This document shows, one piece after another, positions 36,182 to 45,830 of a stretch of DNA of 64,000 nt. Made by a program: the position numbers and the translations under genes. The notes under the pieces are model-generated. The model saw only the letters and a program-made list of their open reading frames with translations, had not been told where the DNA came from and ran no database searches. Origin of the DNA: Epichloe hybrida (lineage: Eukaryota > Ascomycota > Sordariomycetes > Hypocreales > Clavicipitaceae); assembly GCA_019022495.1 (NCBI GenBank), contig JAFEKR010000011.1:434001-498000 (forward strand), given 5' to 3'. The number at the start of each line of letters is the position of its first letter. Within the stretch, counting starts at the first letter, position 1.

Positions 36182-37248
36182 CTAAATTTGCGATACTTGC
36201 TTGACCTTTCTATCTCTCCCGACAATCATTCGCAAGTGACGACCTGGCCTGTCTATGAAAATCCCCTTTCTCATGCCGTCGGTATACAGCTCGTAAGCAG
36301 GATAATACCCATCCACAAACCTGACGACTTGCTCCGGCGTCATCCCGGCCGTAGGATCCCCCTTTGCTATCCGCAGTGAGTCCTCCTGCTCTTGCCTCCA
36401 GGCATACACGTATTCTGCCTCCTCCGAGTCAATCTGTATGAAGGAATCAAAAAGGTCCGTAATGGCGTCGTATTCTCTCAGCTTCTCGTTTATGAAAAGC
36501 AGATGCTCCAATCGGTGTGTATGTAATGTTCGACTAGGCGTTTTCCACTTCGCTTCTACGTCCTCATCACGAAGAGGTCGAAACCCGACGGCCCAGCCCT
36601 CGAAAATGACGACTTGTATGGGTTCATCGCCAGGCTTATTGACGGATCTCCACTGCTCTTCAGGGAGACGGTCACCCTGGCCTGAGAAAAGGGCTTTGTC
36701 GTATCGAGGAATTCTGGTAGGTTGGCCATCTACGAGGGCTGTGAACACAGATTTGACTAGATCTACATCATGAGTTCCTGTGACTCGTCAGAACGGTATC
36801 TCTCTCTCTCTCTCTCTCTTTTTTTTTTCCTTCTTGCATTAAATTTTTTAAGCGATTCTATTGCAAGGGGATTCCAAGAACCGTATATACCTGGCTCCCC
36901 GCGATGCTGAACAAGCGCATTGTCGGGGTTCGCCTCCGCCAGAGCAACCTGATCTTGATGCGTGAGGTAGAAGTCATCGAGGCTGAATACAAGAGTCTTG
37001 ATGTTCCTCTTGGCCAGCCCCTCGGCTAGTTGCGCCACCAGCGTTGTTTTGCCCACGCCTTGCATGCCATTGAGGCCGACGATGAGGGGCCGACTGGGTG
37101 AGGGCGCGGTGGATCGATGTGATTCCAGGTGGGTGAGGATAAAGGGAATGCAGATGGATGCTTTGTCGTCTATGAATGGGACGGACATGGTGGCCAGTGA
37201 GGTTTCGAGATGTGTGTTCTCTTTCATTGTTTTGTTATCACACGTCAT
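36182..37248 (-). CDS. P-loop kinase of the glycerate 3-kinase / Tda10 type
   Basis: Two exons: 37248-36891 and 36777-36182. From 37248 the product is 317 residues; a second start at 37188 (MSVPFIDDKAS) gives 297 and fits the family's length better. The intron 36778-36890 joins VQHRGEPG to THDVDLVKSVFTALVDG. Visible motifs are the Walker A loop GLNGMQGVGKTT, the base-like SLDDFYLTH, RGEPGTHD, YDKALFSGQGDR, and IFEGWAVGF. These match plant glycerate 3-kinase and the yeast ATP-binding protein Tda10 (YGR205W). Plants phosphorylate D-glycerate with this enzyme; the fungal substrate is not established. A long CT microsatellite near the intron (36800-36829) is notable. Shares a 418-bp divergent promoter with the RBR gene. 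Confidence 0.85.
36778..36890 (-). other. Intron with (AG)n microsatellite
   Basis: Intron of the kinase gene containing on the plus strand about ten CT dinucleotides followed by a T run (36800-36829). GT-AG bounded; the repeat lies 20-50 nt before the acceptor, in the place where a polypyrimidine tract would be expected, but in sense it is purine-rich. Confidence 0.6.
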
Positions 37249-37666
37249 ATCGACGGCATGTTGTTTTGTATTCCTTCCTCTTCCTCTTGCTGTTCCTGAT
37301 GCTGTCTACGGCCGTCTACGGCTGTCACTGCTCGTATTATTAACTGCCGTGCAGCTGACGCGGTGTGCCCCACCCCACGTACACTACACGTACACTACAC
37401 GTACACCCCACTGTAGTCCGCACCTGCCATGCCAGTTGACTTGACTTTCGGAGTACGCGGTGTATTACGCTTGGTCCGACACACGGAGACAACTGACATG
37501 GACACTCCCACTTCAACCTCAACCCGACAAGCATGCCCATCGTGCCGTCCAGTCTCAGCGACCAACCGACCTCGGCCACGTCAGGCATCGATAACCCGCC
37601 CCAGCATCTGCGAGTATTCGCCGCCCATCTCCCAGCATGCGAACACTTCACCAATGAGTCGTCAGC
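37249..37666. promoter_or_regulatory. Divergent promoter region kinase / RBR ligase
   Basis: 418 bp between divergent starts. Contains three to four copies of ACACGTACACT at about 37376-37406, a palindromic ACGT-core repeat that could be a regulator site, and otherwise nothing recognised. Confidence 0.45.
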
Positions 37667-39586
37667 ATGGTGTTTAGCGGCCTGCTGTCATCTTCCGAAA
37701 GGACCTCGGCGAGTCGTTCCAAGCCCAGCCAGGAGAATGAGCTGTTGCCCGAGTTCATCCACGACGAAGCCCAGCTGCCATGTGTGCCGCCCGAGAGACC
37801 AAACCTGCGTGAACTCAATAGTAGCCTCGAGGCTCTAGCCCTTGTATTTCCCGACATACAGATTGAGGTGTTCCGGGAGCTGCTGTCCAACTTTGATGGC
37901 GAGTCACGGCTCGCTCTTGTGGCAAATGCATTGCTGAAGAATCGAGTCGACTGGGTCAAGGGACGATGGAAGACTGTGGACAAGCAGGACGCCGATTCGA
38001 CGACGCTCCCCAGAAGCGACATGTTTCGAAGTACAGAGTACATTCAGGCAGTTCGAAATCTGGCGGCACACGAGTTTCGGCTTCTGTCGAGGTCGACTAT
38101 CAACGCTGTTCTGGCCGAGTCGAACCATGCATACCTGGAGGCCCGACGAACATTCGTGACTCTTTCTTCAAAATCCTGGCGCTTCACGATACAGTCGCTT
38201 TTCACGCGACGAAAGCCCTTGACGACAGGGGAAGCCGAAAACCACCCCTTGGTGGTGTGGCGATCCACCGGACAAGGCTCAATCGTACCCACGATTCGGA
38301 CAACAGGAAACGCCGAACTGGATCGCGAATTGTATGATGGCCTCATCCGTCCTCTGAAGAATAGTATGAAAGAGGAGAGGGAAACGAGGGATCGTGGGCT
38401 AGCAGTCTTGCTGAACAACGAAGAGGCGGAAGCAGCCTCCGCCACCCACGAGTGTGCATGCTGCTTTGTTGATTACACATTTGAGGAGTTCACAAGCTGC
38501 AGCAAAGACGGGCACTTGATATGCTATCGATGTGTTCAGAACTCTATCAAAGAAGCCCTGTTCGGTCAGGGTTGGCAGAGCAACATCAACACTGATACAG
38601 GCACCCTCAAATGTCTGTCCGTAGACGGATGTCTAGGCCACATCTCATCTGAATACATTCAGCAAGCATTCCTGCAGGAAAAATCAGGAGCAGATATTCT
38701 TCGCAAGTTGGATCAAAGGCTGGCCGAACATAGCTTGGTTGCCTCCAACGTACCGCTCATCCACTGTCCTTTTTGCCACTATGCCGAGGTCGACGATATA
38801 TATCTTCCCGCTCATGAAGCTTGGCCACGGTTCAAGCTTCGCAACATTTACAATTTGATCATTCTCTTCATCATCATCATGGCATTGATAATTCTTTCCC
38901 CGTTGGCGCTGGTCGTGGCTCTTGTTTGCGTCGTTGTCAGTGTTGAACAAAATTTATGGCGAAACGTGGGCACGGAATGGAAACATGCCGTCCACAGACA
39001 CTGCCGCCGACGGCGTGGTCTCCGCTTCTGGTGTCAAAACCCCAAATGCGCCAGGGTCTCATGCTTATCATGTCATAAAACATGGACAGACATTCATGTC
39101 TGTAACGAATCGTCTCTCGTGGCGCTACGAACACAAGTCGAGCAAGCCATGAGCTTAGCCATCAAGCGCGTGTGTCCACGATGCAACACGTCCTTTGTGA
39201 AGAATGCGGGCTGCAACAAACTCACGTGTCCATGCGGGTACAAAATGTGTTATGTATGCCGAGCCGATCTTAGCGACGAAGGCTACCGTCACTTCTGCGA
39301 CCATTTCCGCCCCGACGGCGACCCAAGACCCTGCATGCAGTGCGACAAATGCAATCTCTGGGAATCAGAGGATATCGATGCTGTGCTGACCGAGGCCCGC
39401 GAGGTGGCTGAACGGAAGTGGAAGGAAACGGAGCAGAGAGAGCTGTCTGGTGCCGAGATGGCCTATCTCGAAACCGGGGTTGCATCGCGAGGCGTACATT
39501 CGAGAATCAACCATTTCCTGGCGAGAAGTACTTTGCCAAATTTGCCAGACTTCCTTGACATCATTGCCGAGGCGGTTTTATTTTGA
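37667..39586 (+). CDS. RBR (RING-IBR-RING) E3 ubiquitin ligase with membrane segment
   Basis: Intronless, 639 residues. Residues 45-100 resemble a CUE-like helical module (LEALALVFPDIQIEVFRELL). RING1-type Cys pairs begin at C263/C266 (ECACCF) and include CSKDGHLICYRC; IBR-like cysteines are around 456-479 (WCQNPKCARVSCLSC). RING2 reads CPRCNTSFVKNAGCNKLTC from 503, in which C516 after Ala-Gly is the expected thioester cysteine, followed by CGYKMCYVC. The arrangement resembles RNF216/Triad3-type proteins. Unusual is a hydrophobic run at about 393-426 (IYNLIILFIIIMALIIL and on), long enough for one or two membrane passes, between RING1 and IBR. Substrates unknown. Confidence 0.88.
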   Translation: MVFSGLLSSSERTSASRSKPSQENELLPEFIHDEAQLPCVPPERPNLRELNSSLEALALVFPDIQIEVFRELLSNFDGESRLALVANALLKNRVDWVKGRWKTVDKQDADSTTLPRSDMFRSTEYIQAVRNLAAHEFRLLSRSTINAVLAESNHAYLEARRTFVTLSSKSWRFTIQSLFTRRKPLTTGEAENHPLVVWRSTGQGSIVPTIRTTGNAELDRELYDGLIRPLKNSMKEERETRDRGLAVLLNNEEAEAASATHECACCFVDYTFEEFTSCSKDGHLICYRCVQNSIKEALFGQGWQSNINTDTGTLKCLSVDGCLGHISSEYIQQAFLQEKSGADILRKLDQRLAEHSLVASNVPLIHCPFCHYAEVDDIYLPAHEAWPRFKLRNIYNLIILFIIIMALIILSPLALVVALVCVVVSVEQNLWRNVGTEWKHAVHRHCRRRRGLRFWCQNPKCARVSCLSCHKTWTDIHVCNESSLVALRTQVEQAMSLAIKRVCPRCNTSFVKNAGCNKLTCPCGYKMCYVCRADLSDEGYRHFCDHFRPDGDPRPCMQCDKCNLWESEDIDAVLTEAREVAERKWKETEQRELSGAEMAYLETGVASRGVHSRINHFLARSTLPNLPDFLDIIAEAVLF

Positions 39587-40121
39587 CACGGCAAGCACGC
39601 GTTTTGTTTCAATTACCTTGACAGCAATCATTGGATAACGGGACAATGATTTGGGTGGCGGCTTTTATGATCATTCAGCGTTGTTTGGCTCATTCATTTC
39701 ATGCGCATAGATTGCACGTTGATATGGGGGGAGGGGGGGCGAAACAAATTCAGAAACAACATGGGAGGATGGAAAATGAAATTTTACGAATTCGCGCACC
39801 CAACGCCACAAATTACGACTAGCATAAATATAGTTTTGGTAAAATACAACTCATAGATGTCATCCTTGGTACTGACTCCCAAAATGAAGAAGAGAAAATT
39901 TATCAAAAGAATAAAATCAGGCATTCCCGTAGACCATGTAAAATGCGAAATAAAACATGATACATGACAGGGCGGAGCTTTTCCGCAGATTCCTGATCCA
40001 ACATGTCTCTCATATCTTGGTCTCCTCACAAAAAAAAAGAAAAAAAAAATCCACCACTTCTTCACCACCAAAGTTGGTCCCATATCTTGCTTGTTCTTGT
40101 CCAGAAACCGAAATCTCTGAA
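39587..40121. other. Convergent 3' intergenic region
   Basis: 535 bp between the RBR and FOX2 stop codons; T/A runs and a short A-rich tract at about 40030-40050, no gene seen. Confidence 0.5.
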
Positions 40122-43100
40122 TCAAATCTTGCTCTTTCCCTCATCGAGCAACTCGACGGCAGCCCCACCAATAGCCAACTTGCCAGTCTCCTTGACCTTG
40201 GTCTGGAAGACGACCTTGCTGCCCTCGCGCCACATCTCGGTGACGAGGGTCTGGCCCGGTTCCACGGTGCCAGCGAAGCGGACCTTGATGTTCTTGTAAG
40301 GGCCAAACGTCTCGTAGATGGCCTTGCCGGCGACGCCAAAGGAGGCGAGGCCGTGGAGAATAGGTTTCTTGAAGCCGCCCATCTTGGCGAAGGAGGGGTC
40401 AATGTGAAGGGGGCTTATTATTTTAATTCATAACAAGAGGCGGTTAGCTAAACTGGTCGAGATGAGGGGAAAAAAAATGGGAAATGGGGAGGGCGGGAAA
40501 GCATATTACTTGTAGTCACCGCTCAGACGATAAATAGCAGCCTGGTTTTCGTCCGTCTTGGTCTCGACAACCGTGTCAGGGGCACGCTTGGGAGGAACAT
40601 TGGCGGCCGTGGCGGCACCACGGTCCCCGCCCTTCTTGGGGCCGTCGAAGCCGCCGCTGCCGCGGACAAAGACCGTCATTTCGCCGTAAGTGACCTCCTC
40701 GCCCGTCTCCTTGTTGACGGTGGTGAGGCCATATCTCACGACGGCGGCGTTGCCCTTGTCCACGACCTCGATGAGCTTGCCGCGGGACTCGAGGACTCCG
40801 CTCGTGGGCAGCGGGTATTTGCGGATCTCGAGGTACTGCTCGCCGTGAAGCAGCATCATGGGGGAGAAGTTGGGGAGGATGGCGTCAAAGTCAAAGGGCA
40901 TCTCGGCGGAGAAGAAGGGGATGACGCCAAAGGTGGGGAGGACCTGGAAGTCTTCGGCTCCCTCGAAGACGTACTTCAACTCGGTGTGCTTGGCACCGAT
41001 TCCGAGGTTGTAAAGGATTGAGTCGCGCTCCTCAAACTTGAACTCGACGGGGGGTCCTTCCTTGCCGATGGCGGCCTTGATGGCATCGAGGTATTCGTTG
41101 CTGGCGGGGGAGGAAGAGGAGGCCTTTTATCTCTCAATAGTCCACATATTAGTATAAAGAGCTTTTGCAACGTGTTTCTGCGCGGGTAATGCTTTGGAAA
41201 TCAATCAAGAAACCCAATGTCCCCTTTTTTTGGTCTTCTTGATTTTTTTATGTGTTCTAGCCCTAACTAATTGTACATAAAATTCGTCGACGGTAATAAA
41301 AGAAAAAAAGATTGACAAACATAAGTCGTTTCTTCATACCTTTTCAGCAACGTTGCCCATATTGGCCATGATCTTCATCATAGAGTCCTGAGCCTTCTCA
41401 GGGTTGTCCACGCGGTCATCGTCGAAGCTGACAATGTTCTTCCAGTTCTTGACGACCTCCTCAGGAGTGAGCGTGACGTTGACGGGGAACCCGTGGCCGC
41501 CGGTTCGCTGCCATCGCGTCTTGCCGCACCATCCGCTGCCGACCTCGTAGAGTCCCCCAGTGGGGTCGGGGCAGTCGTCGCTGCAGAGAGCAAGGACGAG
41601 AGGAGCAATGTAATCGGGCTTGAAGGCCTGGACCATCTCGGGGGGCATAACGGTGGCGGTCATGGCGGTGCCGGCGTTGGGGGCGATGGTGTTGACGAAG
41701 ATGTTGTACTTCTGACCCTCGATAGCGAGGGCTCGGGAGAAACCGAGGATGCCGCATTTCTAGTATCGACATCGGTCAGTATGTGGAATTAAGCACTTCT
41801 GTTGCGTGGGGCAAATGTAACTTACGGCAGCGGCGTAGTTGGCCTGGCCAAAGTTGCCGTAGATACCACTGGTAGAGGTGGTGTTGATGACACGACCGTA
41901 TTTCTGCTTGAGGAAGTAGGGCCAGGCAGCCTTGGTGACCTTGTAGGTGCCGCGCAGATGCACGTTGAAGACGGGGTCCCAGAGAGAGTCGTCCATGTTG
42001 GCAAAAGCCTTGTCGCGGAGGATACCGGCGTTGTTGACAATGATGTCAATGCGGCCAAAGTTGTCAATGGCAGCCTTGACAACCGCGTCACCATCCTCGG
42101 CAGAGGCCTTGACGCCGACAGCCTTGCCGCCGGCCTTCTTGATCTCGTTTACGACATCGTCAGGGTTGGCGAGATCGTTGACGACAATGGTGGCGCCGTG
42201 CTTGGCAAAGGCCAAGCAGTAGGCACGACCAATACCAGCACCGCCACCCGTGACCAGGGCGACCCTGCCAGTGAAGTCGACCTTGCCGTTCTGCTCACTG
42301 GGACCCATCTTCTGAGACTCCTCGAGAAGTGTCATGAAGTCATTGGGGCCGCTGGGGTACTGAGGGTTGGAGAAGTCGACAACGTGATCCCACTTCTTGA
42401 GGATGGCGCTGGGAGTGTACGAGCTGTCGGCCTTGAGGAGCAGGCCACCAGATCGCTCCCATCGGAGCTTGGCAGCATGGCCACCACCAACTTCGAAAAT
42501 GCCACCGTTCTCGGTGGAGTTGCTGGAGTGGACAAGAACAGCAACGAGAGGGACAACCCACTCGGGCTTGAGCTGCTCAAGAACGTCGGGGGGCATGACG
42601 GTGGAGGTCATTCTGCTGGCAGCTGCAGTTTAACGTTAGTCACAGAACGTGTTTTGACACTCGCAGATTCAAGCTTTTGCTCAGCTTCTGCACTTACCAA
42701 TAGGAGCAATCACATTGCTCATGATGTTGTACTTGGCACCCTCCTTGGCGAGAGTCTCGGTGAAACCGACCATGGCCAGCTTGGCAGCCGAGTAGTTGGT
42801 CTGGCCAAAGTTGCCGAACAGACCGGCAGCAGAGGCAGTATTGATGACACGGCCATACTTTTGTTTCCTGAAATGAGGCCAGGCAGCGCGGGCAACCTTG
42901 TAGGCACCTTTGACGTGGACTTTCATAATGAGGTCCCAGTCCTGGTCCGTCATATTCTTGAAGCTGACATCCCGTAGGATGCCAGCATTGTTGATGACAA
43001 CATCAACACGGCCAAAGTTCTGGATAGCCGTTTCAATGATCTTGTCGCCGTTCTCGACACTGTCGTAGTTGGCAGCGGCCTTGCCGCCAGCCTTTTTGAT

Positions 43101-43414
43101 CTCGTCGACAACAACATCGGCAGCCTATTCGAATCGAGACATGCTCCGGTCAGCCCCACGTGGCGCATGCATGTGGAAGAAGAAGAAGACCGACTCCCAC
43201 CGACTCCCACCGACTCCCCGTGCCTTGATCGGTTGGTCGACTCGGAAACACATACCTTTGTTGAATTTCCCTCGCCCTGGAATGAGGCGCCCAGGTCGTT
43301 GACGACGACACTGGCACCGCGCGAAGCAAAGAAGAGAGCATAGGCCTTGCCGAGACCACCGCCGGCGCCGGTGACGACGACAACCTGGTTGTCGAATCTC
43401 AATTGCTCAGCCAT
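40122..43414 (-). CDS. fox2: Peroxisomal multifunctional beta-oxidation enzyme (hydratase-dehydrogenase-epimerase)
   Basis: Six exons: 43414-43256, 43124-42698, 42622-41826, 41759-41340, 41123-40510, 40413-40122; 902 residues. Two short-chain dehydrogenase domains come first: [11 protein letters not shown] (about 11-21), NNAGILRD, Y164/K168 in NYSAAK; then [21 protein letters not shown]458/K462 in NYAAAK. The C-terminal hydratase-2 (hot-dog) domain has GDYNPLHID with D804 and H809. The protein ends Ser-Lys-Ile, a PTS1-type peroxisome signal also known from Neurospora Fox2. It carries out the second and third steps of peroxisomal fatty-acid oxidation with D-3-hydroxyacyl intermediates. Introns fall inside the second YxxxK motif and inside the hydratase motif. 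Intron 1 holds a 10-bp repeat (CGACTCCCAC). Confidence 0.95.
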
Positions 43415-43714
43415 GGTGGCGATTGCGAGATGTGATGGATGGTGGAGTGAGGATCTTGTTTCTCTCCGGCCTGTCTACGTAGTACGGACGCTCAACCGCA
43501 GGCAAAACGACAGGAAGAGATGAGGAACGATTCGCGAAGGGGTATAATGATTAATGATGATGAGCAGAGTGGAAGGGGAAGAAGGGTAGAGGGAGGAGAA
43601 TAAAAGGGAACACGAAGAGGCGGGACAAGCGGGAGTCGGCAGAAGCGCGCAGGTGACGTTGACATTGGACGTTGGTCTCCATGTCGGCCTCCTTCCTCTT
43701 CTCCTCTGCCTCTG

Positions 43715-43720
43715 CCTCGG
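43715..43720 (+). promoter_or_regulatory. CCTCGG core, possible fatty-acid response site
   Basis: CCTCGG about 300 bp upstream of the FOX2 start. FarA/FarB-type Zn2Cys6 regulators recognise this hexamer in fatty-acid genes of Aspergillus nidulans. A 6-mer occurs often by chance, so this is only suggestive. Confidence 0.25.
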
Positions 43721-45063
43721 CTGTGGAATATTATGGGGAGCTCTGGCCGCTACCCGTGGGCCGCCGTGCCCCACCCCACCCCACCTTACTATTAGGTGGG
43801 ATGCGGGGGGCCGCTGATAGTCTCCTGGCTACAAATTTCACATGCTTCGCAGATCTCATACATACCAACATACCCACATATGTACATACATGTAATCGTT
43901 AATGCCAGCCGCACCGAATTCTGGGATTCGGACATGTCATGTGGAGACGTCGGGACGGACAAAGTGCCTGTCGACGGCAACGACAACCCAGTACATATAT
44001 CCAGCATCTGTTCGAGATCTTCCAGATGTCACCCTGTTCTTTGTCCTGTAACACTTGGTGGACAAACGAGAGTCGCCGGCCAGTGTTTCTGGAGGTCGTG
44101 GCCGTTTTCTTGCTCCTTCTGCCATCTTTCTTGGCATTTTCCCTTCCATCGTCGTGGTCGTGGTCGTGGTAATCACTATTTCTGCAAACATAGAACTCTT
44201 TGTGATGCTTTTGAACGCATTCGACCGTCAATACACTGACACTCATAGTCTCGTACAAGTGGATGGCGTGCCTCGCAATGTCATGGAGGGACGCGTAGCG
44301 TAGTCAAGAGTTGGCTGGCTCGTCGTCGGCAGGATTTTTGCCTTTCTCCCCATTCTTCTTCCATTCTCCTGCCTTGCCCCATATACTCTGGTTCTTTTTT
44401 TCTCGGTCTTGTCTAATCTTTTCCACTTTGTCGCGTATCATGGTGCGTGATTGCTAGACTGAATCGTTTGCTAGCTCCACAAACTGTTGAAGCAGCCGCG
44501 AAAAGATCCGAAACGGATATCTGAGCTCCGACGCCGTTGCAGGGGGAACAACAAGGCTTGTCGGAAATGTGTCCGCGCTCTCTTGCTTTTTCGCAATGTC
44601 CGCGGCGTCGACCTTTGCCTTCGTTTGGCCTTTGAATAAGATTACCACAGTATGGTTACTCTCGTACCATCTGGAGAATATGCTCAGCTTGCCCCAGCCA
44701 TATTTGTACTCATTCTGCTTTGCTTCACCTTCTCATTTCCTTTGGGGTGGAAAAAGGCCTTGTCCCGGAATCAGTATACGTACGTCGGCTATCATCGACG
44801 CTCCAAAACAGGTGGAACACGTTCAAGGATATTTGGCAGCGATGAATTCTGTTCGCGTCTGGTCGAACTGCTCGGCACAGACGCGATATTCGCGTGATTA
44901 TTGTTTGCTTTCAAGACAAGACGAACTGGATGGACCCCTTGTTGGTCCGCCGCGCAAGTCCCACGTGCCATGACGACAGCGACTACGGAGCGGAGTCGGA
45001 GCGGAGTCGGAGTACCTGAGCGAGCCGCAACGAGACTAGCACGGGCAGAGAAATCCACGGGCA

Positions 45064-45198
45064 GAAACACGCGAAACACGCGAAACACGCGAAACACGCG
45101 AAACACGCGAAACACGCGAAACACGCGAAACACGCGAAACACGCGAAACACGCGAAACACGCGAAACACGCGAAACACGCGAAACACGCGAAACACGC
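45064..45198. repeat. 9-bp minisatellite GAAACACGC, 15 perfect copies
   Basis: Fifteen uninterrupted identical copies (135 bp). Unlike the arrays in the AT-rich block it shows no C-to-T decay although each unit contains CpA and CpG. It produces Arg-Asn-Thr and Val-Phe-Arg frames that are artefacts of the period. Confidence 0.95.
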
Positions 45199-45830
45199 GA
45201 AGTGGCAGCGGCAGCGGCAGGTGAAGTGGGAATAGAAAATCCAGTCGGGTCACATGGAGGCATGAAACGAGACGTCTGCGACGAAGCTTTGACGGAATAC
45301 GGATTATAGCTGCGACACTGTTGTCCGCTGCGGGCTCAGCCTCGGAAGGCAGGTCCGAGTCTGCCTGTTCCTTCTCTTGTCCCATGGGCCATCTGCCGAG
45401 TTGCCCCATGCATGATAAATCACATCTTTTCTTGTCGCCTCGCTTTTTGTCGCAACATTGAAAACAATTCTTTCCATCAGGCCCCTCCACCACGTCCATC
45501 AAGATTGCAACGATTGCAACCCCCCCAGCAGCCTGTCTCATCACCCGTCGATCTGTTAATTACTGGCCCGCCTGTAGCCTGCAGCCTGCAGCCTGCAGCC
45601 TGCACCAGTTTACCAGTTTACCAGTTTATCGAAACGTGCGTCACCTCATCCCGTGGTCTGCTGACCTTGCGACCGACCCACTTGCGTGGCTTCCGCGATT
45701 CCTCCAACCTCGAGTCTCGTTCCGTGGGCAACTCACCAGCTTGAAAACTACTGCATCTGCTACCGTCATTGCAGACATCCCCCGAGTCTTGCAAAGACTT
45801 TCGAAAAGAAGGGTTGTCGGCATCCCGGCG

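Larger units (their letters stand above)
43415..45830. promoter_or_regulatory. 2.4-kb divergent intergenic region FOX2 / histidine-phosphatase gene
   Basis: Contains the FOX2 promoter on the left, with a CCTCGG core at 43715-43720 (about 300 bp upstream of the start), the hexamer bound by fatty-acid regulators FarA/FarB in Aspergillus. A minus-strand frame at 44454-44760 looks weakly coding but could not be assigned. A 9-bp minisatellite occupies 45064-45198, and short CCTGCAG and ACCAGTTT repeats lie at about 45570-45630, before the next gene. Confidence 0.45.

Noticed and set aside
41802..42977. 391-codon plus-strand frame
   Set aside because: Antisense shadow crossing two FOX2 exons and an intron.
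44454..44760. Minus-strand frame with YKYGWGKLSIFSRWYESNH and a following 64 residues
   Set aside because: Looks partly coding and a GTACGT donor lies upstream, but no initiating exon, no recognised family, and weak context; left unassigned.
44901..45224. Arg-Asn-Thr repeat protein
   Set aside because: Created by the 9-bp minisatellite at 45064-45198.
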